This document shows positions 28,701-35,162 of a DNA stretch of 64,000 nt, one piece after another. Position 1 is the first letter of the stretch; each line of letters begins with the position of its first letter. This DNA comes from Sedimentibacter sp. MB35-C1. Its GTDB lineage: Bacteria; Bacillota; Clostridia; Tissierellales; Sedimentibacteraceae. The notes beneath the pieces were generated by a model. That model saw nothing but the letters and a program-made list of their open reading frames with translations, made no database searches and was not told the origin of the DNA. The stretch is taken from contig NZ_CP133188.1 of assembly GCF_030913635.1 (NCBI RefSeq), positions 62,001 to 126,000 of the forward strand, given 5' to 3'. The translations under genes were made by a program, and so were the position numbers.

Positions 28701-30915
28701 CAATATTTTTTGACCATCCACTAATATTTAAAAATGCTGAATTTGTATCAACAACTTCCAAAATATCAGTGTATATAGTAAACTGTTTGCCTGGCAGCCC
28801 CGCATTCATGGCAGTCAAGCCGAATTTTACGCTTCCTGCCTTCCCTGTAAGGGAAATTGCTCCGGATGTGGTAATAGAAGCAATTGTATCATCGCTGCTT
28901 GACCACTTAAAATCCTCCGGCTTCTGCCATGTAGCATCATTTTTTATATTGCAGCCTAATGAAATTGCATCTTCACTGCCGGAAGATATTTTATTTCCAT
29001 CAGGCCAGCCAGTGTATATAATCTCAAAATCGGTTTCATCATCAATATAAACAATATGAGGTACAGTGTACTTCTTTGACAGTGAATACAGCATAATAAA
29101 CTCATTTGCTGCGTTTTCGTCAAAGTATATCTCAGCGACATATTCTATATCAGTACTGGAAATGTTAGCAGGAGCTTCAAATTCACCTCTGAATTCTGAC
29201 ACGAAGGCATCTTCTTTTATGCTATAAAAAGGAACGTCAATTGCATTTCCGTCACTCCCTACAACTCTTGCCTTAATTATATCTATCAGCCCATCCTCCT
29301 GCCTGTGTTCATTGAGAAAAAAAACCATTTCTTTATTTTTCTTTACGGATATTTTTATCTCAGCATGTGCATTTATATTGCCTGTCTGATTTATATCTAT
29401 GGATGTTTCCGAGCAGTATGAAAACAGCTCTCCCAAACTGTATGGCTTAAGAGATACAGTTGTGATTTCATAAATGTTTGATTCACTGTCCTCTTGTTCT
29501 TTTCCTGAAACATCAGTGGAGCCGTATATTTCTGCTATAACTATAGTTCCTTCAAAATCATCGCCCATATTATATAAAAAACTTACAGTTTCCGAAACTG
29601 TACCGTTATCTTCCTCAGGGTACAATAATACACCATTTGCTTTTATACTAATATTGTCTGTCAAAATAGGTTCGTTATAAGTAACCGTAAGCGGTACCTT
29701 CTCTCCCAAGGCAAATTCTCCTTCCGGTGCACCGACACGCACAGGATAAGGTTTTACCTTATCTTCAAAGTTCATTTGATTTTGAAGATAATTATCGTCC
29801 TGGTCACAAAAAACGGTATATATATCATCTGTAAGATATGAATAGTCAAAAGCTATGCCAAGTGATCTGATAATGCCGTTTGCTTCAGCTTCCGGTCCAA
29901 GCCCTAATTCTAATATAGGAACATTCTCCAATTCAAAATTAATTCTATCTTTTCCGCCAACGAAAATATTTTTTTCCAAGGCAGTCTCTGAACCCCATAT
30001 ATAGTCCCTTTTCATAATAAATTTGACATCTCCGAACGCCTCTTCGTCGTTAAGAAAGTATCCATGCATTAAGTTAAGGTGAGTGAATATTCCTGTATCT
30101 ATCATAGTTCTTACATCACCAGCTATAGCTGTACCAGTTGTTATGCATATATCATCCCCAGTATTTTTATACTTGCCTGGAATATCTGGAAAAACCAGCG
30201 CATTTTGTATTTTAGAAATATCAGCCATGTAGACATTCTTTGCCCTGTTATAGCTTTGTCTAAAATCAAAATTATTTTTTATTTTCACAGGTACTGTCAT
30301 GCACTCAGAATCTTCTTCGAATAATGCATTTTTTATATTGGAACAGCATATATAAAAAATCCTGTCTCCGCACCAAAATTCTCCTGCGCTTGACTTTAGT
30401 GGAATTTCAGATTCAGGGTTATTTACAAGCTTTTCAATATTTATATTTAAGTGTTTTTCAGTTTCTCCGGCCTCAAAAATAACAGAGCCTGTTACAGCAC
30501 CGTTAAAATGCTCAGACTCCAATGCACTGCCAGGATATACTTCATAATCAAATGAAACAGTTTTATAGCTTGAATTGCTCAGCTTAAATTTTATCACAGC
30601 TGTCTTTTCTGTTTCATAATCCGCATATATGGGATTATTTATTTCATATGTAACCCTGGTATCAAAATCTATATCTGATGGAGATATTGAATAACTTTCA
30701 CTTACATCTGAATAAACTGCTATTCCTCTTGTGTTAATCTGATTAAACAGAGAATTTAATGATGCTTCATACTCAGATTGCGGAACATACGATTGATCGC
30801 CTCCACTTTCGTAATCGTTTTCACTGTACGCATATACTGGGAGTGAGCTGATAAAAATACACATGGACAAAATAAAACTTATAATTCGATTAACTTGTTT
30901 CATGTTACACCTCAT
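22708..30915 (-). CDS. Giant SLH-domain cell-surface protein (~2735 residues)
   Basis: About 2735 residues. A signal peptide is clear (basic start, hydrophobic core, cleavage expected after PVYA). ATG 30915 is preferred because GGAGGG is 8 nt upstream; ATG 30903 (with GAGGTG) is possible. The body is almost all beta-rich extracellular modules: a Calx-beta-like segment near 90-200, bacterial Ig-like segments (VTYNEPILTDNISIKANG; a BIG2-like FKWSSSDDTIASITTSGAI), a propeller-like region (TRLTNNSVPDMSPAVASNG) and a CARDB-like segment (KMPIMFRLYNRGIEPVEG). An acidic linker leads to three SLH repeats at about 2560-2735 (SRGM, TREQ, TRAE motifs) for binding to cell-wall polymer. No enzyme motif is recognised; adhesin or S-layer-associated scaffold is likely. 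A TetR gene precedes it by 51 nt. Confidence 0.92.
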   Translation of the reverse strand: MRCNMKQVNRIISFILSMCIFISSLPVYAYSENDYESGGDQSYVPQSEYEASLNSLFNQINTRGIAVYSDVSESYSISPSDIDFDTRVTYEINNPIYADYETEKTAVIKFKLSNSSYKTVSFDYEVYPGSALESEHFNGAVTGSVIFEAGETEKHLNINIEKLVNNPESEIPLKSSAGEFWCGDRIFYICCSNIKNALFEEDSECMTVPVKIKNNFDFRQSYNRAKNVYMADISKIQNALVFPDIPGKYKNTGDDICITTGTAIAGDVRTMIDTGIFTHLNLMHGYFLNDEEAFGDVKFIMKRDYIWGSETALEKNIFVGGKDRINFELENVPILELGLGPEAEANGIIRSLGIAFDYSYLTDDIYTVFCDQDDNYLQNQMNFEDKVKPYPVRVGAPEGEFALGEKVPLTVTYNEPILTDNISIKANGVLLYPEEDNGTVSETVSFLYNMGDDFEGTIVIAEIYGSTDVSGKEQEDSESNIYEITTVSLKPYSLGELFSYCSETSIDINQTGNINAHAEIKISVKKNKEMVFFLNEHRQEDGLIDIIKARVVGSDGNAIDVPFYSIKEDAFVSEFRGEFEAPANISSTDIEYVAEIYFDENAANEFIMLYSLSKKYTVPHIVYIDDETDFEIIYTGWPDGNKISSGSEDAISLGCNIKNDATWQKPEDFKWSSSDDTIASITTSGAISLTGKAGSVKFGLTAMNAGLPGKQFTIYTDILEVVDTNSAFLNISGWSKNIEAIKGNDVRIYYSTNIMSRNDELGETETATEYFYDLYEAVYDGDELSKGNHVFHNISSLTDAESVFCYTVDKQYLSEISSRDKYSYILEISARDLKTGILFSAAANIRVKSLPARAVLSKPDNFYVTDDQNLSIKFDIENKNPSTEAYLSVTRNDEMTPVFYTDNADDSGKELNISIRAVDSARLYDTYTVSLKARNELDESSSYDSYILYVYNSEAFKIAIDGKNRESFFISAEEFSNMTSEEILDLNRNILLNYDINLNYVQCKWSKILDKIVWSVGDESKISLKYKNGGVINSVDYGVSLPPDTKLQLEGISEGESYVTATHVLTGTESRVDVTVDELRDKLFLFQVYPVQKSQVSYRNGEGYLKTAYTDSSGRIAIYEESGIKGDVEFSPEQSELYDKYILRGDVLKAKQEESNYNGLYVQNNIMFNRSERVVMFNVYVSNYNKDDGYSGDILIKGGVYRNGIYCPNAKINGKDGREEQLVNAPDSICTLNLDPSEFINEIETDPITPDDKIEYVFEINIPEGSCSPVFMKIGSERAYSYKYNGVIFGDIVLLRNNYDSRIENGFNILSQRVVIEGNEQVVPNNVIIEDELKEISLNTEIMYKGDFDSSYEVKFEDKTDNGKKYLTNTEVESHEFSDTVLIKSEFDLQQYATNLEKGEEGILGMQITVKSKSGLDIINLPTNYKVNQFSGIVGLDTLEAGELKEISSEVINSTKGPSLLGSGGKSSYIGVNLDFLSEYSTESKTARLEIMPTDNPLVLRGVIKISVGDLSKYVKSGVYSKDEGASLQYNYMPAYSDFWNNHMWDSKIFMEIYKGGYGSNKKMYGGGAYLDCEIIYDIDDHEWKIVILKSFIHIGGAYHYKHVYNTWIGLVPVTAEFLAGGEGMVGLKTILSEDRSDRIYITELQPSIYIRGFGGIGRDYDVVSLKAGPYGKTELDQRYLWLNSEKKNSNGQRITVKGEVGIEYEIKLIIATIDGSFEIGEVNKTWTYNDYNNINRIYNSSYSSAGLNKLFRSSDVPSLASTPSQDESATFEGRGYLKNDRQWNVQNTMARGVSAEDITAMQTNAYPYSNPVVTSDGELMVYISDMNSEDIKDMSVCFSKKSGGLFPEGDEIDSSGYADTDADVDGTADGAAAAWTRVINDEVYSEGSEASASDIQEMMAGTEIMGAIYDGSGFTTTRLTNNSVPDMSPAVASNGVNAIVAWRSLYAGDISNPLDFDGRNNIMYRIFDGSNWSEEKCLFDGSVDNVVGISAKMLSDGISAITYEVKIKETENTEIYCAVIDETGNIVNNIRITNNDHRDESPRITSAIFPDGKERFIVGWNPRHADEPEERSTIRMASVDGKGRAYVQFESEIEASDTADYSSFKFTDGAERLEDLSVVWVQPDFDSEEYNYSLWGRKFIEDDEGSITISPEVKLLELDKSNIVDFFDSYVDSSGKINFTLQITDYGTKNESSKLAYASAAYSNKLTVNEIYYSNKEILPGTKMPIMFRLYNRGIEPVEGISINLGGDVYESREYNYIMPGEYKDINFIYSVPETIENPDYTIKAEYSSTSDIISGTIKMDVPDVEIYGIDIEKEFERERLLSVFLHNDTFSELTEGRHVIKLNAYDTPDFSRMPIASLTISDSESFDIINGGLLKKNIMLDEDSLMGILKDGEIPDEGVRIFFDAVLEEDGKIIEDADATNNYDYVTIRSLIEKNTEKVSLTSMMNSENGHTRIYVEALNNSFKKISGGNIIVKLKDADEKIIASKQLYDSGAGELSIEGESIYIASFDFSQQGASFDAVYTNDNSGEGEDSGNGSQDKAKDKDQEYPVEYINPFKDVMETDWYYEAIKFVVENGLMIGTETNMFGPGMPVSRGMLATVLYRMEGKPAVGNSSFIDIEKGEYYTDAVAWAHESKIVNGINEIRFGPNEGITREQFASMLYRYAMYKKYSIGISADLSKYSDSSAISEYAVSAIQWAVGNGIIKGREDALLAPMEGTTRAEMAEMLRRFMALYK

Positions 30916-30966
30916 TGATATTTCCCTCCATAAAATAATCCGCATAACATTATCAAAACTTCAGAG

Positions 30967-31560
30967 CTAAGGCTTCATTTGGTTAAGCACCATATTAACC
31001 AGCCTCATACCATATGATGAAAGCTGAAACATTCCTTTTTTCAAGCACCAGTCATATAACACTCCACGTATACATGTTGTTAAAAATGACATAATTTCTT
31101 CTGTTTCCAATTCATCGGTAATCTCTTTTTTTATCTTGGCTTCCTCAATCAAGACTCTGAGCTGTTTATAATATTCCCTTTCCGGCGAAATGATAAAACG
31201 CTCTGTATTTAGATCCTTAATCTGTGACGAATACATAACTGAAAGAAATTCAAGTCCAACTTCGTTTTCCATAAAATAAAAAACAAAATTAATTAGGGAA
31301 AATATTTTTTCCATAGTGTCTTTACATTTTCTATCTGTCTGAGCAAATTTTTCGTAAGCCTCGTCAGCAAATGGAATCATGCCGGAAATCAAACTTTCCT
31401 TTGTTTTAAAGTGAGTATAAAACCCACCTTTTGATGAATTTGCTTCCTTGATTATCTCGTCTACTGTTACACTGTTGTACCCTTTTTCGGCAAAAAGTTT
31501 TCTTGCACAATCAATAATCCTTTTTTTAGTTTCATTTGCTTGTTTTGTTCTCTTATTCAA
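30967..31560 (-). CDS. TetR/AcrR family transcriptional regulator
   Basis: 197 residues from a TTG start at 31560, which has GGAGGAAAAAT upstream; no ATG fits, and an upstream GTG would place the ribosome site inside the gene. The N-terminal TetR helix-turn-helix is clear (IIDCARKLFAEKGYNSVTVDEIIKEANSSKGGFYTHFKTKESL), and the C-terminal ligand-binding domain is divergent. It is followed after 51 nt by the giant SLH protein gene on the same strand, with no terminator seen between, so the two are probably one operon. A perfect 18-bp palindrome just after its own -10 element suggests that it represses both genes until an unknown ligand arrives. Confidence 0.9.
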   Translation of the reverse strand: MNKRTKQANETKKRIIDCARKLFAEKGYNSVTVDEIIKEANSSKGGFYTHFKTKESLISGMIPFADEAYEKFAQTDRKCKDTMEKIFSLINFVFYFMENEVGLEFLSVMYSSQIKDLNTERFIISPEREYYKQLRVLIEEAKIKKEITDELETEEIMSFLTTCIRGVLYDWCLKKGMFQLSSYGMRLVNMVLNQMKP

Positions 31561-31590
31561 ATTTTTCCTCCTTTTTATACAGACCAAAGT

Positions 31591-31608
31591 CACAGACTAT
31601 AGTCTGTG
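31591..31608. promoter_or_regulatory. TetR operator candidate
   Basis: CACAGACTATAGTCTGTG is a perfect 18-bp palindrome located 6 nt downstream of the -10 element of the TetR promoter, a position that would block transcription. A partial half-site (ACAGAC) lies near 31580. Confidence 0.7.
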
Positions 31609-31613
31609 CAAAT

Positions 31614-31642
31614 ATTGTATACTTTGAAGATAGTAATGTCAA
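31614..31642 (-). promoter_or_regulatory. Promoter of the tetR-surface protein operon
   Basis: On the minus strand TTGACA, 17-nt spacer, TACAAT, immediately before the 18-bp palindrome. Confidence 0.78.
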
Positions 31643-31720
31643 CTACTTTTGCGTACAGAAACCCCAAAAGATAAACTTAATCAATTAATCATGCAATTAT
31701 TTATATATCATTTGTACAAC

Positions 31721-31749
31721 TTGACATATGATATTTTAAGCTGTATTCT
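31721..31749 (+). promoter_or_regulatory. Promoter of the arsR-type gene
   Basis: TTGACA, 17-nt spacer, TATTCT; about 95 nt before the start codon at 31845. Confidence 0.6.
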
Positions 31750-31796
31750 ATTTAGTAAACAAGCTGTTCATAACAAGCACAGCCGTTTTTTATTTA

Positions 31797-31815
31797 TTAA
31801 ACAAACATTGTTTAA
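31797..31815. promoter_or_regulatory. ArsR-type operator candidate
   Basis: TTAAACAA-ACA-TTGTTTAA is an inverted repeat with 8-bp arms, 29 nt before the ArsR-type start codon, in the untranslated leader. Binding by the encoded regulator is inferred. Confidence 0.5.
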
Positions 31816-31844
31816 CTTTACAAAATAAGGCGGATATAAACTAA

Positions 31845-32192
31845 ATGGATAATTTTTTGAATATTATGAAGGCAATTTCAGATGAAAACCGTTTAAAAAT
31901 TATAGAACTTCTGATTGAGTATGATTTTTGCGTAGGAGCGCTTGCACGTCAACTTAATATATCGGAAGCTGCTGTTTCTCAGCACCTTAAAGTATTGAGA
32001 AATGCAGGTATCGTATCAGGTGAAAAAAGAGGTTACTACACTCATTATGATGTAAATAAAAATTTACTTATAAAAGTCTCTCAGAAAATAACCAAGCTAG
32101 TCTCCTGCGATATTGAGCGCAAGGGCTGCCTCCAGCATCTTACGGGTGATCACCAATACTGTGAGAATGAAAAGAATCCATCAAAAAAGTAA
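31845..32192 (+). CDS. ArsR/SmtB family transcriptional regulator
   Basis: 115 residues. The winged helix-turn-helix is clear: MKAISDENRLKIIELL, then CVGALARQLNISEAAVSQHLKVLRNAGIV and the wing GEKRGYYTHYDV. A single Cys in FCVGALA sits where the ELCVCDL metal site of ArsR lies, but the second Cys is missing; further Cys residues near the C-terminus (SCDIERKGC, YC) could take part in metal binding. It precedes a small Cys/His-rich protein gene by 72 nt in the same direction, so a metal-responsive pair is plausible. Its own operator candidate lies upstream. Confidence 0.9.
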   Translation: MDNFLNIMKAISDENRLKIIELLIEYDFCVGALARQLNISEAAVSQHLKVLRNAGIVSGEKRGYYTHYDVNKNLLIKVSQKITKLVSCDIERKGCLQHLTGDHQYCENEKNPSKK

Positions 32193-32264
32193 AAAATTTT
32201 ATAATAAAATAAATATTATATTGTGCTATAATATAATAAATTATTAATAATTGGAGGGCGTTTA

Positions 32265-32579
32265 ATGATAATCGATAACAACCCGAAAGAAAAAGAAGCT
32301 TTAGAAGCGCACAGAAGAGGAGATCGTTCTCTTTACAAAAAACTTCAAGATGAATTTGTTGCAGAAGTAAAAGAAAGTCTTGGAAAAGAAGATCATTGTA
32401 GTTGTAAGGAGCCTTGCAAATATCACGGCAAATGCATTGAATGCGTTGCAATACACAGAGCTCACGGAGATCATCTACCGAACTGCTTCAGAAACATAAT
32501 TAATGAAAGAATAGAAAATCTTTCAGCATTGACAGAACACAGTTTTAAAACAAGCCTTCCTGAGGATGTGATTGAATAA
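32265..32579 (+). CDS. Small Cys/His-rich protein, probable metal-binding
   Basis: 104 residues with GGAGGGCG before the ATG. The N-terminal 40 residues are charged and helical. The centre holds a dense cluster of ligands: Cys45, Cys47, Cys51, His54, Cys57, Cys60, His64, His67, His70, Cys74 (for example CKYHGKCIECVAIHR). That arrangement is what one expects for one or two zinc or iron sites, and similar small proteins in clostridia are annotated only as hypothetical or as LPS-related by name. It follows the ArsR-type gene. No enzyme motif is seen. Confidence 0.8.
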   Translation: MIIDNNPKEKEALEAHRRGDRSLYKKLQDEFVAEVKESLGKEDHCSCKEPCKYHGKCIECVAIHRAHGDHLPNCFRNIINERIENLSALTEHSFKTSLPEDVIE

Positions 32580-32584
32580 TAACA

Positions 32585-32617
32585 AAAAAGGTTTAAGGAT
32601 TTCCCTTAAGCCTTTTA
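32585..32617. terminator. Intrinsic terminator, bidirectional
   Basis: AAAAGGTTTAAGG and CCCTTAAGCCTTTT form a stem around ATTT, with A and T runs on the flanks, between the Cys/His-rich gene and the convergent lipoprotein gene. Confidence 0.75.
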
Positions 32618-32634
32618 AATATGTTTACATATTT

Positions 32635-33171
32635 TTATTTTATGTTGACTTCATATCGTTCATTTTTTTCTTCATTAGACGCAATAATACTATAGCTCTC
32701 GCAGTCTTCATATATTTCGTAAATAAGGTAGCCTATTTCACTTATACCCGGTGATAATTTTCTTTTTTCAATATGGTTGTTTATATTTCCAATAGTGTTA
32801 GGATACGGATAAAATTCACGACCGCTTTTATCTTCCAGTTTCAAATCAGGTATATATTCAAACTCTTTATCTGTTGTATTCTTAAGTTCTAATACAACTA
32901 ATACAAATTTAAACCCATCTGTCGCATACGCCGTTGAACCGTAATATGAGCTGATTAACTTGTCTTCTTCGGCACCTCTTATTTTTAAATCAAATGTTTC
33001 TAGAGCAATTTCATCGCCAATTTGTTTAGTTATGCGAACAGTTTCAACTTCAGATTTTGAAGAATAGGTGCAAGCCGACAGACTTATAATAAGAAATGCA
33101 ACCAAAATGCAACATATGAAATAGCTAATGTATTTGTAAATCTTCCCAGTAAGCAAAAATTTTGTAACCAT
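32635..33171 (-). CDS. DUF4352-like lipoprotein
   Basis: 178 residues from ATG 33171 (GGAG upstream; an in-frame GTG at 33186 overlaps the site). A hydrophobic N-terminal segment ends with the lipobox LSAC, so the protein is predicted to be lipid-anchored at the outer face of the membrane. The mature part reads as a beta-sandwich of the DUF4352 (telokin-like) type: GFKFVLVVLELKNTTDKEFEYIP, LEDKSGREFYP and a terminal SPGISEIGYLIYEI. Such domains occur in exported clostridial proteins with unknown roles. No partner gene is obvious. Confidence 0.82.
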   Translation of the reverse strand: MVTKFLLTGKIYKYISYFICCILVAFLIISLSACTYSSKSEVETVRITKQIGDEIALETFDLKIRGAEEDKLISSYYGSTAYATDGFKFVLVVLELKNTTDKEFEYIPDLKLEDKSGREFYPYPNTIGNINNHIEKRKLSPGISEIGYLIYEIYEDCESYSIIASNEEKNERYEVNIK

Positions 33172-33289
33172 GTTCTCTTTCTCCACATATTAGACTATGT
33201 ATTGCCCGTATAAATTGATGCTGTACTTATAACCATCCATTTAAAGAATGTTCTGGTACTAACATATAGACATCTATAATTGTCAATTC

Positions 33290-33874
33290 TCAAAGTATTT
33301 TTTGAACCCATTCCCATTCCAGGCACCAAAATCCTGCCTGCATATCAGGAAATAGTAAGTCTCCCTGATCCTTGACAAGATTGTCATAGCGAAACAAGTT
33401 ATTCCAGCTTCTTGTCAGTTCGCCTTTCAGCTGAGGATAAAACGGTGTAAGGAACACATTTCCTTCATAGTCCACTCCATGCTGAACAAGCTTTTGATTA
33501 TATGAATCTTCTTCTTGTTGGTTTTTTCCTATATATCGTAAATTCAAGCGCTTGTTCCAGTCAATCATTCTAAAAAATACTACCTTTTCCACGGGTACAT
33601 GAAGCTGCAAAATTTGACACCCGCTATGCTTCTCAATGTATTTCGGATCACCATATCCCCAAACAGCCGACTCTGCTTCAACGGGTCTGGAAACAATTTT
33701 CTCAGCATTTGATACATACCATTTGTAAGCATCAACAAATGTCGTGGCAACTTCGCCGTACTTTTCTTTAATGAATTTCATTTTTGCGGTATGGTGTCCA
33801 TTTTTTTTCAATTGTTCTAAAACGTTTTCGGTTTGTATAGTATAAAGAGTTACTTTTCTATCTTTGTTATCCAT
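33290..33874 (-). CDS. DUF3841 family protein (copy 2)
   Basis: 194 residues in the reading from ATG 33874; ATG 33892 is an alternative. The sequence follows the DUF3841 pattern: YKWYVSNAEKIV, a central LQLHVPVEKVVFFRMIDWNKRLN and a C-terminal PFYPQLKGELTRSWNNLFRYD. It is a diverged paralogue of the gene just upstream, whose 3' end it overlaps by 25 nt (43 nt with the earlier start), so translation is probably coupled. No membrane segment or known catalytic motif is seen; function unknown. Confidence 0.82.
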   Translation of the reverse strand: MDNKDRKVTLYTIQTENVLEQLKKNGHHTAKMKFIKEKYGEVATTFVDAYKWYVSNAEKIVSRPVEAESAVWGYGDPKYIEKHSGCQILQLHVPVEKVVFFRMIDWNKRLNLRYIGKNQQEEDSYNQKLVQHGVDYEGNVFLTPFYPQLKGELTRSWNNLFRYDNLVKDQGDLLFPDMQAGFWCLEWEWVQKIL

Positions 33875-34407
33875 TCTTTTTTCAACTCCCATAATGTTCC
33901 TACACGAACAGGGCTTAAGGTAATACTTTCATCAAAAATCCTGTCCCAGCTTTTTATAATTTTTTTCTTAATTATCGGAAAAAACGGTGACATATATGCT
34001 GAACAATCGTTTGTTCCGTAGCTGCTAAGCATCTTGTCGTGCTCCCTCTGATCAGCCCTGTCTTTTGGTATATAGCCATAATTTACAATTCGTCCCCATT
34101 TTTCAATATCTACTGTAATAAGATCTTCTTCATTCACTTCAATTTCCAGCAATACATTTCCTTCACTGTTCGGTATTTTTTCGCTTTCCTTTAAAGATAC
34201 CCAAATAGGATATTCCGCATCATCAGGCACAGGCGCAATTTCTTCAGCTGCCTTGCGATACCAATTATAAACATCAAAGTATAGCTGTGCGTGGTCCTCC
34301 ATCTTCTGCTGTATGTATTCCCTTTTCACAATATAGCGTCCATTTTTATCTAAATCACCTAAAATATTAGCATTTTGCTTCGTCCATACCCTTACCTTGC
34401 TTCCCAT
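33850..34407 (-). CDS. DUF3841 family protein (copy 1)
   Basis: 185 residues from ATG 34407 (MGSKVRVWTKQ), preceded by AAGGAGTGTATAC; a reading from 34485 would add a hydrophobic start without a ribosome site. Shared features with the next gene include an N-terminal R/T-V-x-T element, YDVYNWYRKAAEEIAPVP-like and LLEIEVNEEDLITVDIEKWGRIVN segments, and PFFPIIKKKIIKSWDRIF near the end. The two copies are clearly homologous but well diverged, an old tandem duplication. Function unknown. Confidence 0.82.
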   Translation of the reverse strand: MGSKVRVWTKQNANILGDLDKNGRYIVKREYIQQKMEDHAQLYFDVYNWYRKAAEEIAPVPDDAEYPIWVSLKESEKIPNSEGNVLLEIEVNEEDLITVDIEKWGRIVNYGYIPKDRADQREHDKMLSSYGTNDCSAYMSPFFPIIKKKIIKSWDRIFDESITLSPVRVGTLWELKKEWITKIEK

Positions 34408-34582
34408 GTATACACTCCTTCCAGCAACATTAATTGATAATATTATAACAAACAATAGAATAGGCGTCAATGATTCAAGGTACAACTATAATATTAAGAA
34501 GTCCATAAAATCAATAATTATTTATGCATAAATTTAAAGTGTATTTAATATATTACTACAAAATGAAAGGAGTTATACATAT

Positions 34583-35047
34583 ATGAACAAAAAGATTACA
34601 ACTTTGCTTGTGAGCATTTTAATTCCTCTTACAGTCGGTCAAATTTCTGCAATGCTTACACAAAACGGCTTATCCTCTTTTAGCCAAATCAATATGCCTG
34701 CATTAATGCCGCCTTTTTTTATTTTCCCCATCGTTTGGACAATTTTATATATACTGATGGGCATATCATCATACATAGTCTTTACTTCACACAGCCATTA
34801 CAAAAAATCCGCATTACAGTGGTATTTTGTACAACTGTTTTTAAATTTTATGTGGTCCATAATTTTTTTCAATCTTCAAAATTACTTAATGTCTTTCATT
34901 CTGCTTCTAGTCCTTATAGCCTGCATTATTATAATGATTGTACAATTTTATAGAGTAAAGCCAATAGCAGCATATTTGCAAATACCTTATCTTCTATGGT
35001 GTATATTTGCAGCGTACTTAAATTTTCAAATTATAATATTGAATTAA
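34583..35047 (+). CDS. tspO: TspO/MBR family protein
   Basis: 154 residues, the expected length, with five hydrophobic helices. Family motifs are present: PPFFIFPIVWTILYILMGISSY in the first half, NFMWSIIFF in the middle and PYLLWCIFAAYLNFQI at the end (the conserved W-x5-YLN). Bacterial TspO binds porphyrins and is linked to stress and tetrapyrrole handling at the membrane. RBS GAAAGGAG precedes the ATG. The gene is monocistronic and ends at a terminator shared with hydF. Confidence 0.93.
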   Translation: MNKKITTLLVSILIPLTVGQISAMLTQNGLSSFSQINMPALMPPFFIFPIVWTILYILMGISSYIVFTSHSHYKKSALQWYFVQLFLNFMWSIIFFNLQNYLMSFILLLVLIACIIIMIVQFYRVKPIAAYLQIPYLLWCIFAAYLNFQIIILN

Positions 35048-35106
35048 TTATTCATCACATATTCTGCTAAAATATTAATGCATGGATATGCATATTATAA
35101 ACAGAC

Positions 35107-35148
35107 AAAAAGACTATGTTTCCACTTTAAAGGGTACTATAGTCTTTT
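35107..35148. terminator. Bidirectional terminator between tspO and hydF
   Basis: AAAAGACTAT and ATAGTCTTTT form a 10-bp stem; the A/T ends give T-runs in both directions. Confidence 0.8.
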
Positions 35149-35162
35149 ATCAATTAGCAATA

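Noticed and set aside
33833-34021. Plus-strand frame across the overlap of the DUF3841 genes
   Set aside because: Antisense to two related genes and without coding signals.
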